Shown: positions 16,431 to 26,033 of the stretch, piece after piece
Layout: each line of letters begins with the position of its first letter
How positions within the stretch are numbered: position 1 is the first letter of the stretch
Origin: Stigmatella aurantiaca
GTDB taxonomy: Bacteria > Myxococcota > Myxococcia > Myxococcales > Myxococcaceae
NCBI RefSeq assembly: GCF_900109545.1
Contig: NZ_FOAP01000004.1
Coordinates: 400,219 to 464,218 of the forward strand
Length of the DNA stretch: 64,000 nucleotides
Reading direction: 5' to 3'
Notes under the pieces: generated by a model
What the model saw: the letters and a program-made list of their open reading frames with translations, nothing else
What the model was told of the DNA's origin: nothing
The model's database searches: none
Made by a program: the position numbers and the translations under genes

Positions 16431-17542
16431 GCACGCTGACGGTGTACCGGCTCGGCCAGGTGGAATACGGGGATGGGCTCACGCTGATGCAGCGCTTCGC
16501 GGATGCGCGGCGCCAGGGGCTCGTGGGTGACTCGCTGCTCCTGCTGGAGCATCCCCCCGTGCTCACGCTGGGCCGGGGCGCCAAGCGCGAGAACCTCCTG
16601 GCCAGCACGGAGCGGCTCCAGACGGAAGGCGTGGAGGTCTTCGAGACGAACCGGGGCGGCGACGTCACCTACCACGGCCCGGGCCAGATCGTCGGCTATC
16701 CCGTCTTCCAGCTCATGGAGGAGCGCCGGGATGTGCGCCGCTACGTGCGGGACGTGGAGCGCTGCGTCCTCCAGACGCTGGCGGAGTACGGGCTCCACGC
16801 CAACATCATCCCCAAGTGGCCGGGGGTGTGGCTGGGCGAAGAGGGTTCACCGGAGGCCCGGAAGATCGCCGCCATCGGGGTCCACATCTCCCGCTGGCTG
16901 ACGACGCACGGCTTCGCGCTCAACGTCAACACGCACCTGCCGCACTTCAACCTCATCGTGCCGTGTGGCATCCGGGAGGCGGGCGTCACCTCCATGCAGC
17001 GTGAACTGGGGCGTCCCATCTCCGTGCCCGAGGTGGAGGAGGCCCTCGCCCGGCACTTCTGCACCGTCTTCGAGAGCGAGCGGCAGGCGCCCGCGGTGGC
17101 CCCCCTGAAGACGGTCAGCGTCGTGCTGATGCGGGGGCATGGCCCGGAGGCCCGGGTGCTCCTGGCCCGCCGCATCCCCGAGCGGGGCGGCTTCTGGCAG
17201 ATCCTCACCGGGCGGGTGGAGGCGGGCGAGAGCGCGGCGCAGGCCGCGGCGCGTGAACTGGAAGAGGAGACCGGCCTGCGGCTGCCCGTGACGCCGCTGG
17301 ATTACCGGCACGCCTTCGCGCTCGGGGAGCAGCTGCCCCCGCGGCTCGTGGAGGAGACGGCGTTCGTGGCGTGGTGCCCGGAGGGCCAGGCGGTGCGGCT
17401 CGGGCCCGAGCACGACGCCCAGGAATGGGTGGAGGTGCCCACCGCGCTGGAGCGGCTGCCCTTCCTGGGGCTGCGGGAGGCCATCCGGCGGGCGGTGAAG
17501 GCCACGGGGGGCGCCGCGGCCAGCGCCCCCGCGCTCATTTGA
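16427..17542 (+). CDS. lipB: Octanoyltransferase LipB fused to a Nudix hydrolase domain
   Basis: Residues 1-222 are LipB, which moves octanoate from acyl carrier protein to lipoyl domains. The GRGAKRENLL and NRGGDVTYHGPGQ motifs are present, as are the catalytic lysine K146 (ARKIAAIGV) and cysteine C180 (VPCGI). Residues 228-371 form a complete Nudix domain: residues 262-284 fit GX5EX7REUXEEXGU exactly (G262, E268, R276, E277, E280, E281, G283). Ordinary LipB ends near 220 residues, so this is a gene fusion. The start is GTG 16427 inside the stop of the ATPase gene. The last 8 bp overlap the convergent MBL gene. The Nudix substrate is unknown. Confidence 0.94.
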   Translation: MSTLTVYRLGQVEYGDGLTLMQRFADARRQGLVGDSLLLLEHPPVLTLGRGAKRENLLASTERLQTEGVEVFETNRGGDVTYHGPGQIVGYPVFQLMEERRDVRRYVRDVERCVLQTLAEYGLHANIIPKWPGVWLGEEGSPEARKIAAIGVHISRWLTTHGFALNVNTHLPHFNLIVPCGIREAGVTSMQRELGRPISVPEVEEALARHFCTVFESERQAPAVAPLKTVSVVLMRGHGPEARVLLARRIPERGGFWQILTGRVEAGESAAQAAARELEEETGLRLPVTPLDYRHAFALGEQLPPRLVEETAFVAWCPEGQAVRLGPEHDAQEWVEVPTALERLPFLGLREAIRRAVKATGGAAASAPALI

Positions 17543-18459
17543 CCTGAAGCACCATCTGCTCCCGGGCGGCGATGGCCTCGGGGCGGTGCTTGCGCACCTG
17601 GCGCAGCAGGCGCGTCATGCCCGCATCGTCGCGGGACGGATCATGGTGGAAGAGCACCAGCGTCTTCGCCTGGGACTCGTTGGCCGCGCGCACCGCGGTC
17701 TGCCAGGTGGAGTGGCCCCAGCCCGTCCGGGGCGGACCATGGCGGCCGCAGTACTCGTCCTCGGTGTACATCGAGTCGTAGATGAGCAGGTCGGCGCCCT
17801 TGGCGAACGCGAAGAAGCGGGCATCGCCCTCCTCGCTCTGCTCGATGTCCGTGGCGTACACCACCGAGCGGCCCTCACACTCCACGCGGTAGCCGAGGTT
17901 GCCGCCCGGGTGGTTCAGCTCCAGGGTGCGGATGCTCGCGGGGCCCACGGTGAGCGCATCGCCCGCGTGGACATCGCGGTACTTCAGCTGCGCGCGGAAC
18001 GTGCCCTCGGCCGTCACCGGGAAGTAGGGCTGCATCATCTGCCCCGAGAGGATCTCCTTCAGCGACTGGCCGTTGCGCGGCGAGCCGTAGAAGGTGAAGG
18101 CGTTCCGAGGCTGGAAGATGGGCGTGAAGAACGGCAGGCCCTGCAGGTGATCGTAGTGGTAGTGCGACAGGAAGATGGAGGCCTGGACGGCCTTCTCCTT
18201 CGCCATGAGGTGATCGCCCAGCGGCCGGGCCCCGGTGCCCAGATCGAAGATGAACAGCTCCTCGCCCACGCCCATCTCCACGCACGGGGTATTGCCCCCG
18301 TAGCGGCGGGTGTGGGGGCCGGGAGAGGGGATGGACCCTCGCACTCCCCAGAAGCGGATGTGGAACGGCGTCTTGGCGGGTTGGGTACCTTTCGCCGGCG
18401 GCGCCTCGGTCTGAGACCGACGCAAGGATTCGCGCGCGCGGAGCTGCCTTAGCGGCTTG

Positions 18460-19131
<672 letters not shown>

Positions 19132-19233
19132 AGTGGAGCCAATCTCCCAAGAAGAAGAGCCCTTTTCAGGGGGCAGTGGGGGCCAAGTCAAGCCGTGCTC
19201 GAGAATGAGATGCCGCAGCTTTTTATACGTTCT

Positions 19234-20469
19234 TCAAACGGTCCAGGAGACGGGCAAGAGTTCCACATACGATCCATGAGGCAGGCTGGCTGCCTGCCGA
19301 GGGAAGTGAAGCAGGTGGGTGGCCGTGCTGGCCGAGCGCAAGGCCCCGGACGTCTGGGTGGCGAGCGGGCGGACCCACAGCTCGCCGTCCCGCCAGGTGG
19401 CCTGCGTGCGGACGTAATGGGCCAGCCCCATGGGCTTGCGCAGCTCGCCGTCCAGGCGGCCTGACACCCGGGGCGGCTCCACGTCGGTGAGCCCCAGCAG
19501 GCGCCGGATCACCGGGCGCACGAACAGCTCGAACGTCACCAGGGAAGAGGTGGGGTTGCCGGGCAGTCCCATGTACAGGGTGTGGCCCTTGCGGCCCACG
19601 GCCAGGGGCTTGCCGGGCTTGATGGCCACGCGCCAGAAGTCCATCGCCACGCCTTGCCCCTCCAGCGCGGCTTTCACGAAATCCCGCTCGCCCACGGAGA
19701 CGCCCGCGCTGGTGAGCACCACGTCGAAGTCCCGCGCGTCCGCGAGCCGCGCGGACACTTCCTCCAGGGTGTCCCGGGCGATTCCCAGGGGCGTGGGCAC
19801 GCCGCCCGCCCGGGCCACCGCCAGGGCCAGGGTGGGGGCATTGGTGTCGACGATGCGGCCCTCGGGGGGCTCGTCTCCCCGGCACAGCTCGTCTCCCGTG
19901 GAGAGGATGGCGACCCGGGGCCGGCGCGGCACGGGCACCGAGAACAGGCCCTGCCCGGCGATCAGCCCCAGCTCGGGAATGCCCAGCGGCGTGCCCCGGC
20001 CCAGCAGCAGCGTGCCCTTCTGCGCGTCCTCCCCCTGGGGGCGGACGAAGGTGCCGGGGGCCACCGCCTCCAGGATGTCCACGGCCGGGGGGCCCTCGGC
20101 CTCGGGTACCTTCCGGGTGCGCTCCTGCATCACCACCGCGTCGGCCCCGGCGGGAAGGGGCGCGCCCGTCATGATCCGGGCACAGGTGCCGGGGCGCAGT
20201 TCCACCCGGGGCGTCTGCCCGGCATGGATCGTCTCGCCGATGGTGAGCCGCACGGGCAGGGCGCCCGAGAGATCCGCCGCGCGCACCGCGTACCCATCCA
20301 TGGCCGAGTTGTCCCAGGGGGGCAGCGTCCGCTGCGCCAGGAGGTCCGCGGCCAGGGCCCGGCCCAGGGCCTCGTCGAGGCGCGCCCACTCCATCGGCAG
20401 CGGGGAGGTCAGGGCGAGCGTGCGGGCTCGCGCGTCTTCCACCGCCAGCAATTCCGTTCCCATGCTCAT
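19234..20469 (-). CDS. moeA: Molybdopterin molybdenumtransferase MoeA
   Basis: MoeA inserts molybdate into adenylylated molybdopterin. The 411 residues show the family landmarks: PPWDNSAMDGYAVR, ARIMTGAPLPAGADAVVMQE, the AILSTGDELC strand, the nucleotide-binding TSAGVSVGERDF, KPGKPLAVG, and the YMGLPGNPTSS block. The start is ATG 20469; an upstream GTG/ATG extension exists to 20532 but contains nothing conserved. A divergent promoter region with two palindromes separates it from the H1-like gene. No other molybdenum cofactor gene is in the window. Confidence 0.95.
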   Translation of the reverse strand: MSMGTELLAVEDARARTLALTSPLPMEWARLDEALGRALAADLLAQRTLPPWDNSAMDGYAVRAADLSGALPVRLTIGETIHAGQTPRVELRPGTCARIMTGAPLPAGADAVVMQERTRKVPEAEGPPAVDILEAVAPGTFVRPQGEDAQKGTLLLGRGTPLGIPELGLIAGQGLFSVPVPRRPRVAILSTGDELCRGDEPPEGRIVDTNAPTLALAVARAGGVPTPLGIARDTLEEVSARLADARDFDVVLTSAGVSVGERDFVKAALEGQGVAMDFWRVAIKPGKPLAVGRKGHTLYMGLPGNPTSSLVTFELFVRPVIRRLLGLTDVEPPRVSGRLDGELRKPMGLAHYVRTQATWRDGELWVRPLATQTSGALRSASTATHLLHFPRQAASLPHGSYVELLPVSWTV

Positions 20470-20512
20470 GGGCGCACTGAGGTCGAACTCCCTAGGAAAT
20501 TCAAGACTTTGT

Positions 20513-20564
20513 TTGACAGGCCCGCTGATCACCGTTACAAGCTGCGGTGATCGCGTGACACGCG
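20513..20564 (+). promoter_or_regulatory. Sigma-70-like promoter with two overlapping palindromes
   Basis: A consensus -35 TTGACA (20513-20518) is followed after 16 nt by TTACAA (20535-20540). An 8-bp perfect inverted repeat, GATCACCG (20527-20534) with CGGTGATC (20545-20552), encloses the -10. Directly beside it is CGCGTG-A-CACGCG (20552-20564), a second perfect palindrome. These look like operator sites. A further stem, CCCGTT with AACGGG (20589-20607), lies in the leader of the H1-like gene. Confidence 0.5.
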
Positions 20565-20627
20565 TCCCAGCAAGGGCGATCCCGCCAACCCGTTGAAATT
20601 AAACGGGAAACTGAGGAGACAGCGTCG

Positions 20628-22007
20628 ATGGCCAAGCCCAAGTCCGGGGCCAAGAAAGCGACCCCCGCCCCCAAGAAAGAAGACAGCGCGGCGAGGCTGG
20701 AGTTGCTCAAAAGCGCGAGTAAGCGGGTGGCGAAGGTGGCAACGAAAGTGGCCAAAGCCGTGAAAGACGTGAAGGACAAGGTGACCAAGTCCGCCAAAAC
20801 CAAGGCGCCCGCCAAGGCGTCCCCGGACAAGGCAGTCGAGAAGTCCGTGGACAAGCCCGCCAAGGGCGCCAGCGAGAAGGCCCCGGCCAAGGCGAAGACC
20901 GCTGCCACCGCCAAGGGCGCTCCCGCCAAGAGCGCCCCCGAGGCGCCCGCCAAGGCGAAGGGTGCCACGTCCAAGGGCGGCAAGGCCGCCGCGGCGCCCC
21001 AGCCCCCGCCTCAGGAGCGGCCGCGTCCCCGGGCCACGAAGTTGCCCCCCGTGGGCGAGCCCCTGACCAAGCGCGAGACGGAGCAGTTGCTCACGGCCGG
21101 TGAAGGCCGGGGCGTGATGGGCGAGGGCAGCCTCAAGGGCCGGCTGGTGGTGAGCGACGGCATGCCGCACCTCGTCGTGGTTGGCCGCGACAAGCGCGAG
21201 CTGACCTTCCTGCTCCAGGGGCCTGATCAAGAGGTGCTCCCGGCCTATGTGGAGCACAAGGTCTCCGTCAGCGGGTTGATCCGCAAGCTGACGAACTACG
21301 GCGGCACGGTGGATGTCCGCAAGTACTCGGCGAAGAAGAATGAGGCGGAGGTTCCCGTCGCCACGCCCGTGGAGACCGAGGCCAAGCTGCGCTACCTGTC
21401 GCCCGGGGAGGTCTCCATGGTGACGAGCGCTGGCATGGGCTCGGGCATCAAGGGCTTCGCCTCGCTGCGCGGCAACCTGGAGATGACGGGCGAGGACTTC
21501 GTCCTGGTGCTCTCCAACGGGGGCACGCGCCAGCAGGTGTCCTTCCTGCTGGAGGGCAAGAACGCCAAGGGCATGCGCCGCCACGTGGGCCAGCTGCTCG
21601 TCGTCACCGGCGTCGTCGAGAAGGCGTCCGGCTGGGGCGGCAAGGTCATCGTGGAGAACTTCGAGCCCCGGCCCGCCGAGGCCCGCGTGTCCCGCGAGGA
21701 CATGGAGATCGTCCACGTGGAGGGCGAGGTGCCCACCTCGGTGGACGTGAAGCTCAACCACGGGCTCACCGTGCGCCTGCAGGAGCAGCCAGGGTACACC
21801 TGGGCCATCGAGCCCACCCTGGCCAAGCGCGTGGGCCTGCGGGAAGCCCGCTACGAGCCAGGCTCCGATGAGACACCGGCGACGCGGGAATTCTTCTTCA
21901 CCCCGCGCAACCCCGGCGTCAGCGAGGTGGAGTTCTTCCTCGCCAAGGCCCTCACGCCCGGGGTCGTCGAGCGCTCGTTCAAGATCAACGTAACGGTCAA
22001 ACCTTGA
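20628..22007 (+). CDS. Histone H1-like N-terminal tail fused to a chagasin-like C-terminal domain
   Basis: A 459-residue protein. Residues 1-125 are almost entirely Lys, Ala, Pro, Ser and Thr with repeated AKA/APAK units, like a eukaryotic H1 tail or AlgP-type protein, and should bind DNA or another polyanion. Residues 145-350 are two similar beta-rich segments (GSLKGRLVVSDG... and GFASLRGNLEMTG...) of about 100 residues each, apparently an internal duplication. The last 95 residues look like a chagasin/I42 cysteine-protease-inhibitor fold (VKLNHGLTVRLQEQPGYTWAI, later FFFTPRNPG). There is no signal peptide, so it is probably cytoplasmic. ATG 20628 follows GAGGAGA. The middle and chagasin assignments are by eye and tentative. 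Confidence 0.75.
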   Translation: MAKPKSGAKKATPAPKKEDSAARLELLKSASKRVAKVATKVAKAVKDVKDKVTKSAKTKAPAKASPDKAVEKSVDKPAKGASEKAPAKAKTAATAKGAPAKSAPEAPAKAKGATSKGGKAAAAPQPPPQERPRPRATKLPPVGEPLTKRETEQLLTAGEGRGVMGEGSLKGRLVVSDGMPHLVVVGRDKRELTFLLQGPDQEVLPAYVEHKVSVSGLIRKLTNYGGTVDVRKYSAKKNEAEVPVATPVETEAKLRYLSPGEVSMVTSAGMGSGIKGFASLRGNLEMTGEDFVLVLSNGGTRQQVSFLLEGKNAKGMRRHVGQLLVVTGVVEKASGWGGKVIVENFEPRPAEARVSREDMEIVHVEGEVPTSVDVKLNHGLTVRLQEQPGYTWAIEPTLAKRVGLREARYEPGSDETPATREFFFTPRNPGVSEVEFFLAKALTPGVVERSFKINVTVKP

Positions 22008-22027
22008 GGGATTGGCGCGGACCCACG

Positions 22028-22066
22028 CCTGGCCAGGAGACATTCGTGGCCAGGGGGGTTCCCCCC
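22028..22066 (+). terminator. Hairpin pair after the H1-like gene
   Basis: CCTGGCCA (22028-22035) pairs with TGGCCAGG (22047-22054). Immediately after, GGGGGG (22053-22058) and CCCCCC (22061-22066) can form a tight 6-bp stem. The two are mutually exclusive at two bases. They lie 21 bp after the stop and before the RNase R gene. TTCTATAGG near 22090 could be a -10 for RNase R. Confidence 0.45.
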
Positions 22067-22122
22067 AAGGCTCGTCAGGCCTACCCGTTCTATAGGCGGG
22101 AAGGCCCGCGCCGTGATCCTTC

Positions 22123-24885
22123 GTGAACCCAACCTCTGAGCAGATCAAGCAGCTTCTCTCCGATGCCGACCACCCCTTGGGGGTGAAGGAACTCCTTCGG
22201 CTCGCTGGCCTGCACCCCGGTCAACAGACCGAGCTCAAGCGCACCCTCCGGGAGATGGTTCGCGGCGGGCAGATCCTCAAGGAAGGCAAGCGCTTCCGGG
22301 TCGAAGAGCCCCGGCACGTCAGCGCCGCGTCCCGCCCTCACGGTGGCCCCCGGGGCCACGAGGCGCCGGGGCAGCTAGAGGGGGTTCTCCACGTCCATCG
22401 CGATGGCTACGGGTTCGTTCATCCCCTGTCGGGCGAGGGGGACAACGTCTTCCTGCCGCCCTCTGAGGCCGCCCGGGCCCTGGACAATGACCGGGTGCTG
22501 GTGGAGGTGATGGGCCGTCCGGGCCGCCTGGAGGGCCGCCTGGTCCGGGTGATGGAGCGGCGCCGCCAACTCGTGGTGGGGACCTATGAAGAGCGGGGCG
22601 GGCGGCATGCGGCGGTGGTGCCGCTCGATGCCAGCCTGCAGGGGCCCATCCGGGTGCCGCGCACCCAGATGGCGCGCGATGGGGACCTGGTGAAGGTCCG
22701 CCTCGGCGTGGGCTCGCAGATCCTCGATGCGGAGGAGGGGCTCTTTGGCGAGGTGGCCGGCTCGCTGGGCAAGCGGGGCGACCCCAGCGCCGAGGTGCTC
22801 TCGATTGCCTACGGGCAGGGCTTCAACGACGAGTTCCCGCCGGAGGTGATGGACGAGGCGGACCGGGTGGGACCGGCCGTCTCCGAGGAGGAGGCGCGCG
22901 GGGAGTCCCGGAAGGATCTGCGCGCCCTGCCGCTCATCACCATTGATGGCGAGGACGCGCGCGACTTCGATGACGCGGTGTACGCGGAGCCGCAGGGCAA
23001 CGGCTGGCGGCTGGTGGTCGCCATCGCGGACGTGACGCACTACGTGCGCGAGGGCATGGCGCTGGACGCGGAGGCGCTGCGCCGGGCCACCTCGGTGTAC
23101 CTGCCGGACCGGGTGCTGCCCATGCTGCCGGAGCGGTTGAGCAACGGCATCTGCTCGCTGCGCCCCGAGGAGGACCGGCTGTGCATGGTGGCGGACATGG
23201 TGTTCGATGCCCGGGCCCACCTGCGCTCCTATGAGCTGTACCCGGGCGTGATGCGCAGCGTGGCCCGCTGCACCTACAACGAGGTGCAGGCGGTGCTGGA
23301 CGGGGAGGACGTGCCCCATCGCAATCACCTGCGCCCCCAGTTCGAGCGGCTCCTGGCCCTGTCGCGCGCGCTGCGCAAGATGCGCCAGGGCCGCGGGGCC
23401 ATCGACTTCGACTTGCCCGAGCACAAGGTGGTGATGGGCGAGGAGGGCCAGCCCGAGCGCATGGAGAAGCGCGAGCGCAAGGAGAGCCACCGCCTCATCG
23501 AAGAATGCATGCTCGCCGCCAACGAGGCGGTGGCGAAGTTCTTCCAGGACGAGGAGCTTCCTTCCGTCTACCGCTTCCACGGTGAGCCGGACGAGCAGAA
23601 GCTGGCCTCCTTCGCCACGCTGGCGCAGGCCTATGGCTTCAAGCTCCGGATGGACGATGGGCTGAGCTCGAAGGATCTGAACGCCTTCGTCTCCCAACTG
23701 GAGGGCCACCCCGAGCAGCGCGCGCTGAACCAGCTGCTGCTGCGCTCGATGATGCAGGCCGTGTATTCGTCCACCCAGGTGGGACACTACGGCCTGGCGG
23801 CGGAGCACTACCTGCACTTCACCTCGCCCATCCGCCGCTACCCGGACCTGCTGGTGCACCGGCTGCTCAAGGCGCACTGGGTGCGCCGGGGCAAGCAGCG
23901 CTCCGCGGTGATGGTGGAGCGCGAGGAGGAGCGGCTGGAGGCCATGGCGGAGCAGAGCTCCGAGCGCGAGCGCGCCGCCATGCTGGTGGAGCGCGAGGTC
24001 ATCTCCTTCTACGCCACCCTCCTGATGAAGGACCGGGTGGGCGAGGAGTTCGACGCCACCGTCTCCTCCGTCACCGACTTTGGCTTCTTCGTGGAGCTGG
24101 ACACCGAGCACGTCGAGGGGCTGGTGAAGACCGACGCCCTGGGGTTCGGCGGCCGGTTGGACAAGCTGCTGCACGCGCTGGTGTACCCGGACGGCCGGCG
24201 GATCCGCGTGGGCCAGAAGTGCCGGGTGCGCTTGGTGTCCGTGAGCACCGAGCGGCGGCAGATGGACTTCGAGCCCCTGGAGCTCGACAGCCAGCCCGTG
24301 ACACGCCCGGAGCCGCGGCCCCGCCGCCCGTGGGAGAGGGAAGAGCTGCCCCACGTCGCGGAGCCTCCCCGGCACCGCCGGTTCGTCCGCGAGGGGCAGC
24401 GCGAGGAAGCCGCCCCGAGCCGCTTCGAGAAACGCCGCCCCACGCCCCGCGAGGCCCCCCGGTCTCCGGCGGCCGAGGAGCCGCGCCGCCGCCGGTTCGT
24501 GGTGCGTCCCGCCCTGGCTCCGGAGACGCCCCCGGAGGCCGAGGCGCCTTCCCGGTGGCAGCCTCCCGCCAGGGAGCCGGACGAGGGGGCCTCCGGGCCG
24601 GACGCTCCCGCGAAATCGCCACACCCCGGCTTCGATCGCATCCGGGCCCTGGCCGCCCAGAGCCACCGTGCGGCGCAGAGCCCCCGGATGGCGCCCGCTC
24701 ACCCGCGGGAAGAGCCTTCCCCGGAGCACTGGGCTCAGAGGTCTGCCCGCAAGGCGGCCCCGAGCGGCAAGAAGACCCAGCGCAGCGAGGCGCCCGCAGG
24801 CAAGCGCAAGGGGGCCCCGGGCGGAGGCAAGCCCAGCGCCCCCAAGGCCCGGGGCAAGTTCAAGCCGGGGCGGCGCTCCCGCTGA
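22123..24885 (+). CDS. rnr: Ribonuclease R with a long basic C-terminal tail
   Basis: A processive 3'-5' exoribonuclease of the RNB family, 920 residues. It has an N-terminal winged-helix region (1-75), cold-shock-like OB domains (about 80-240), a catalytic RNB domain with the metal-binding TIDGEDARDFDDAVY and the RRYPDLLVHRLL segment, and an S1 domain at about 645-725 (FDATVSSVTDFGFFVEL). From about 735 a disordered Pro/Arg/Glu-rich tail of roughly 185 residues follows, ending in a Lys/Gly-rich stretch (KRKGAPGGGK). Such tails in RNase R bind structured RNA or ribosome-associated factors, but this one is long. The start is GTG 22123. It ends 4 bp from the convergent NGLSA-repeat gene. Confidence 0.95.
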   Translation: MNPTSEQIKQLLSDADHPLGVKELLRLAGLHPGQQTELKRTLREMVRGGQILKEGKRFRVEEPRHVSAASRPHGGPRGHEAPGQLEGVLHVHRDGYGFVHPLSGEGDNVFLPPSEAARALDNDRVLVEVMGRPGRLEGRLVRVMERRRQLVVGTYEERGGRHAAVVPLDASLQGPIRVPRTQMARDGDLVKVRLGVGSQILDAEEGLFGEVAGSLGKRGDPSAEVLSIAYGQGFNDEFPPEVMDEADRVGPAVSEEEARGESRKDLRALPLITIDGEDARDFDDAVYAEPQGNGWRLVVAIADVTHYVREGMALDAEALRRATSVYLPDRVLPMLPERLSNGICSLRPEEDRLCMVADMVFDARAHLRSYELYPGVMRSVARCTYNEVQAVLDGEDVPHRNHLRPQFERLLALSRALRKMRQGRGAIDFDLPEHKVVMGEEGQPERMEKRERKESHRLIEECMLAANEAVAKFFQDEELPSVYRFHGEPDEQKLASFATLAQAYGFKLRMDDGLSSKDLNAFVSQLEGHPEQRALNQLLLRSMMQAVYSSTQVGHYGLAAEHYLHFTSPIRRYPDLLVHRLLKAHWVRRGKQRSAVMVEREEERLEAMAEQSSERERAAMLVEREVISFYATLLMKDRVGEEFDATVSSVTDFGFFVELDTEHVEGLVKTDALGFGGRLDKLLHALVYPDGRRIRVGQKCRVRLVSVSTERRQMDFEPLELDSQPVTRPEPRPRRPWEREELPHVAEPPRHRRFVREGQREEAAPSRFEKRRPTPREAPRSPAAEEPRRRRFVVRPALAPETPPEAEAPSRWQPPAREPDEGASGPDAPAKSPHPGFDRIRALAAQSHRAAQSPRMAPAHPREEPSPEHWAQRSARKAAPSGKKTQRSEAPAGKRKGAPGGGKPSAPKARGKFKPGRRSR

Positions 24886-24889
24886 GGCG

Positions 24890-25792
24890 TCAGTCGAGCC
24901 AGTTCGGGAAGAGGTGCAGGTAGTCCGACTGGCGCATGCGCGTGGAGAGGGGCCGGTAGCTCACGCCGTTGTAGGTGCACTGGTTGTAGAAGGGGGCCAG
25001 CAGGTCCCCCGAGCACCGCTGCCGGCACGAGCCGATGAACTTCAGGGGCTCGCACAGGGGGCCCGTCTCGCCGCCTCCCTCCAGCTCGCCGCAGGCCCGC
25101 GTGAGGTAGCTGGCCTCATCGAACACCGTCTTGTCGATGCCGAAGTAGAGCCCCTCGCCGTTGAAGAGGTTCCCGAAGAAGCAGGCCTCGCGGACATTGA
25201 ACTGGGCCAGCTCGACGACGCTGTAGGGGATGGGGTCTCCGTCCGCGGCGCGCCCCAGCACCGAGATGGTGACGTGCTCGCCGTACCGGTTCACGTGCGC
25301 CAGCATGCACGAGGTGATGGTCTGCTGCTCGGCCAGGGAGGCCGGCGCCCCTCCGGCCCACGCGGGCGCCAGGCCCAGCCCTCCTGCCCATTTGTAGGTC
25401 TTCCCCGTGGGCGGGTAGGTGAACGCGCGCGTCTGTCCGGCCGGGACCGCGCAGCGCACCACGTAGGTCATCACCATGTCGGACAGCTCGGGATCCGTCG
25501 AGAACCACCCCGCGAAGGCCTCCGTGGACAGGCCATTGGCGGAGAGGCCGTTGGCGGAGAGGCCGTTGGCCGACAGTCCATTGGCGGACAGTCCATTGGC
25601 CGACAGCCCATTGAAGGAGGAAAGCGCCGGGTGATGGGTGTTGAGCCTCGGAGCCTCCACCTCGGGCTCGTGAGGTCCACAATTCGATGCTCCCGCCCAC
25701 ACGAAGACCATGGCGAGCCTCATCCAGGCCTGTAGTCTTGCCTCCGCCCCGGGGCGGGCCTGACGCTCTTCCGTGTTCGATGCGGCCGTCAT
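24890..25792 (-). CDS. Exported protein with six NGLSA pentapeptide repeats
   Basis: Unrecognised 300-residue protein. The N-terminal region has a weak signal sequence (MRLAMVFVWAGAS) ending at C38, a non-standard lipobox. Residues 61-90 are six tandem NGLSA/T pentapeptides. The remaining 210 residues form a folded domain with about ten cysteines (VVRCAVPAG, SCMLAHVN, REACFFGN, CKFIGSCRQRC-type spacing) and a YPPTGKTYKWAG motif. ATG 25792 lies behind AAAGGA. A surface or secreted role is likely; function is unknown. It is divergent from the cyclase-ATPase gene across 241 bp. Confidence 0.75.
   Translation of the reverse strand: MTAASNTEERQARPGAEARLQAWMRLAMVFVWAGASNCGPHEPEVEAPRLNTHHPALSSFNGLSANGLSANGLSANGLSANGLSANGLSTEAFAGWFSTDPELSDMVMTYVVRCAVPAGQTRAFTYPPTGKTYKWAGGLGLAPAWAGGAPASLAEQQTITSCMLAHVNRYGEHVTISVLGRAADGDPIPYSVVELAQFNVREACFFGNLFNGEGLYFGIDKTVFDEASYLTRACGELEGGGETGPLCEPLKFIGSCRQRCSGDLLAPFYNQCTYNGVSYRPLSTRMRQSDYLHLFPNWLD
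25523..25612 (-). repeat. Six tandem 15-bp repeats coding NGLSA
   Basis: Six in-frame 15-bp units encode N-G-L-S-A five times and N-G-L-S-T once. Units differ at synonymous positions (for example GGCCGTTGGC against GTCCATTGGC), so the peptide is conserved more than the DNA, which suggests selection on the protein. Unit number could vary between strains by slippage. Confidence 0.9.
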
Positions 25793-26033
25793 GACGAATC
25801 CTTTCTCTGTGCGAGGATGCCCAATGCTTCCTGGTGTATGGAGAGCGCCTCCATTTCATGTGATCCCCCTTTGCGATTCCGAACGGAAGGGGCGTGCAGT
25901 GGTGGACACCCCTCGGAAGATTCGTCTCTTTTCCAATGAGAGGGGATGACCCTGGGCCAGGGATGACTCTCTTTGGCCAGAGGCTTGCGGACCCGGCCGT
26001 AGGGGGCGGTTCCACGAACTCACACGCCGGCGC

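Noticed and set aside
25793..26033. Riboswitch or small RNA in the 241-bp divergent gap
   Set aside because: Only a short TTCCG/CGGAA near-palindrome around 25877 is visible; no conserved riboswitch core was recognised.
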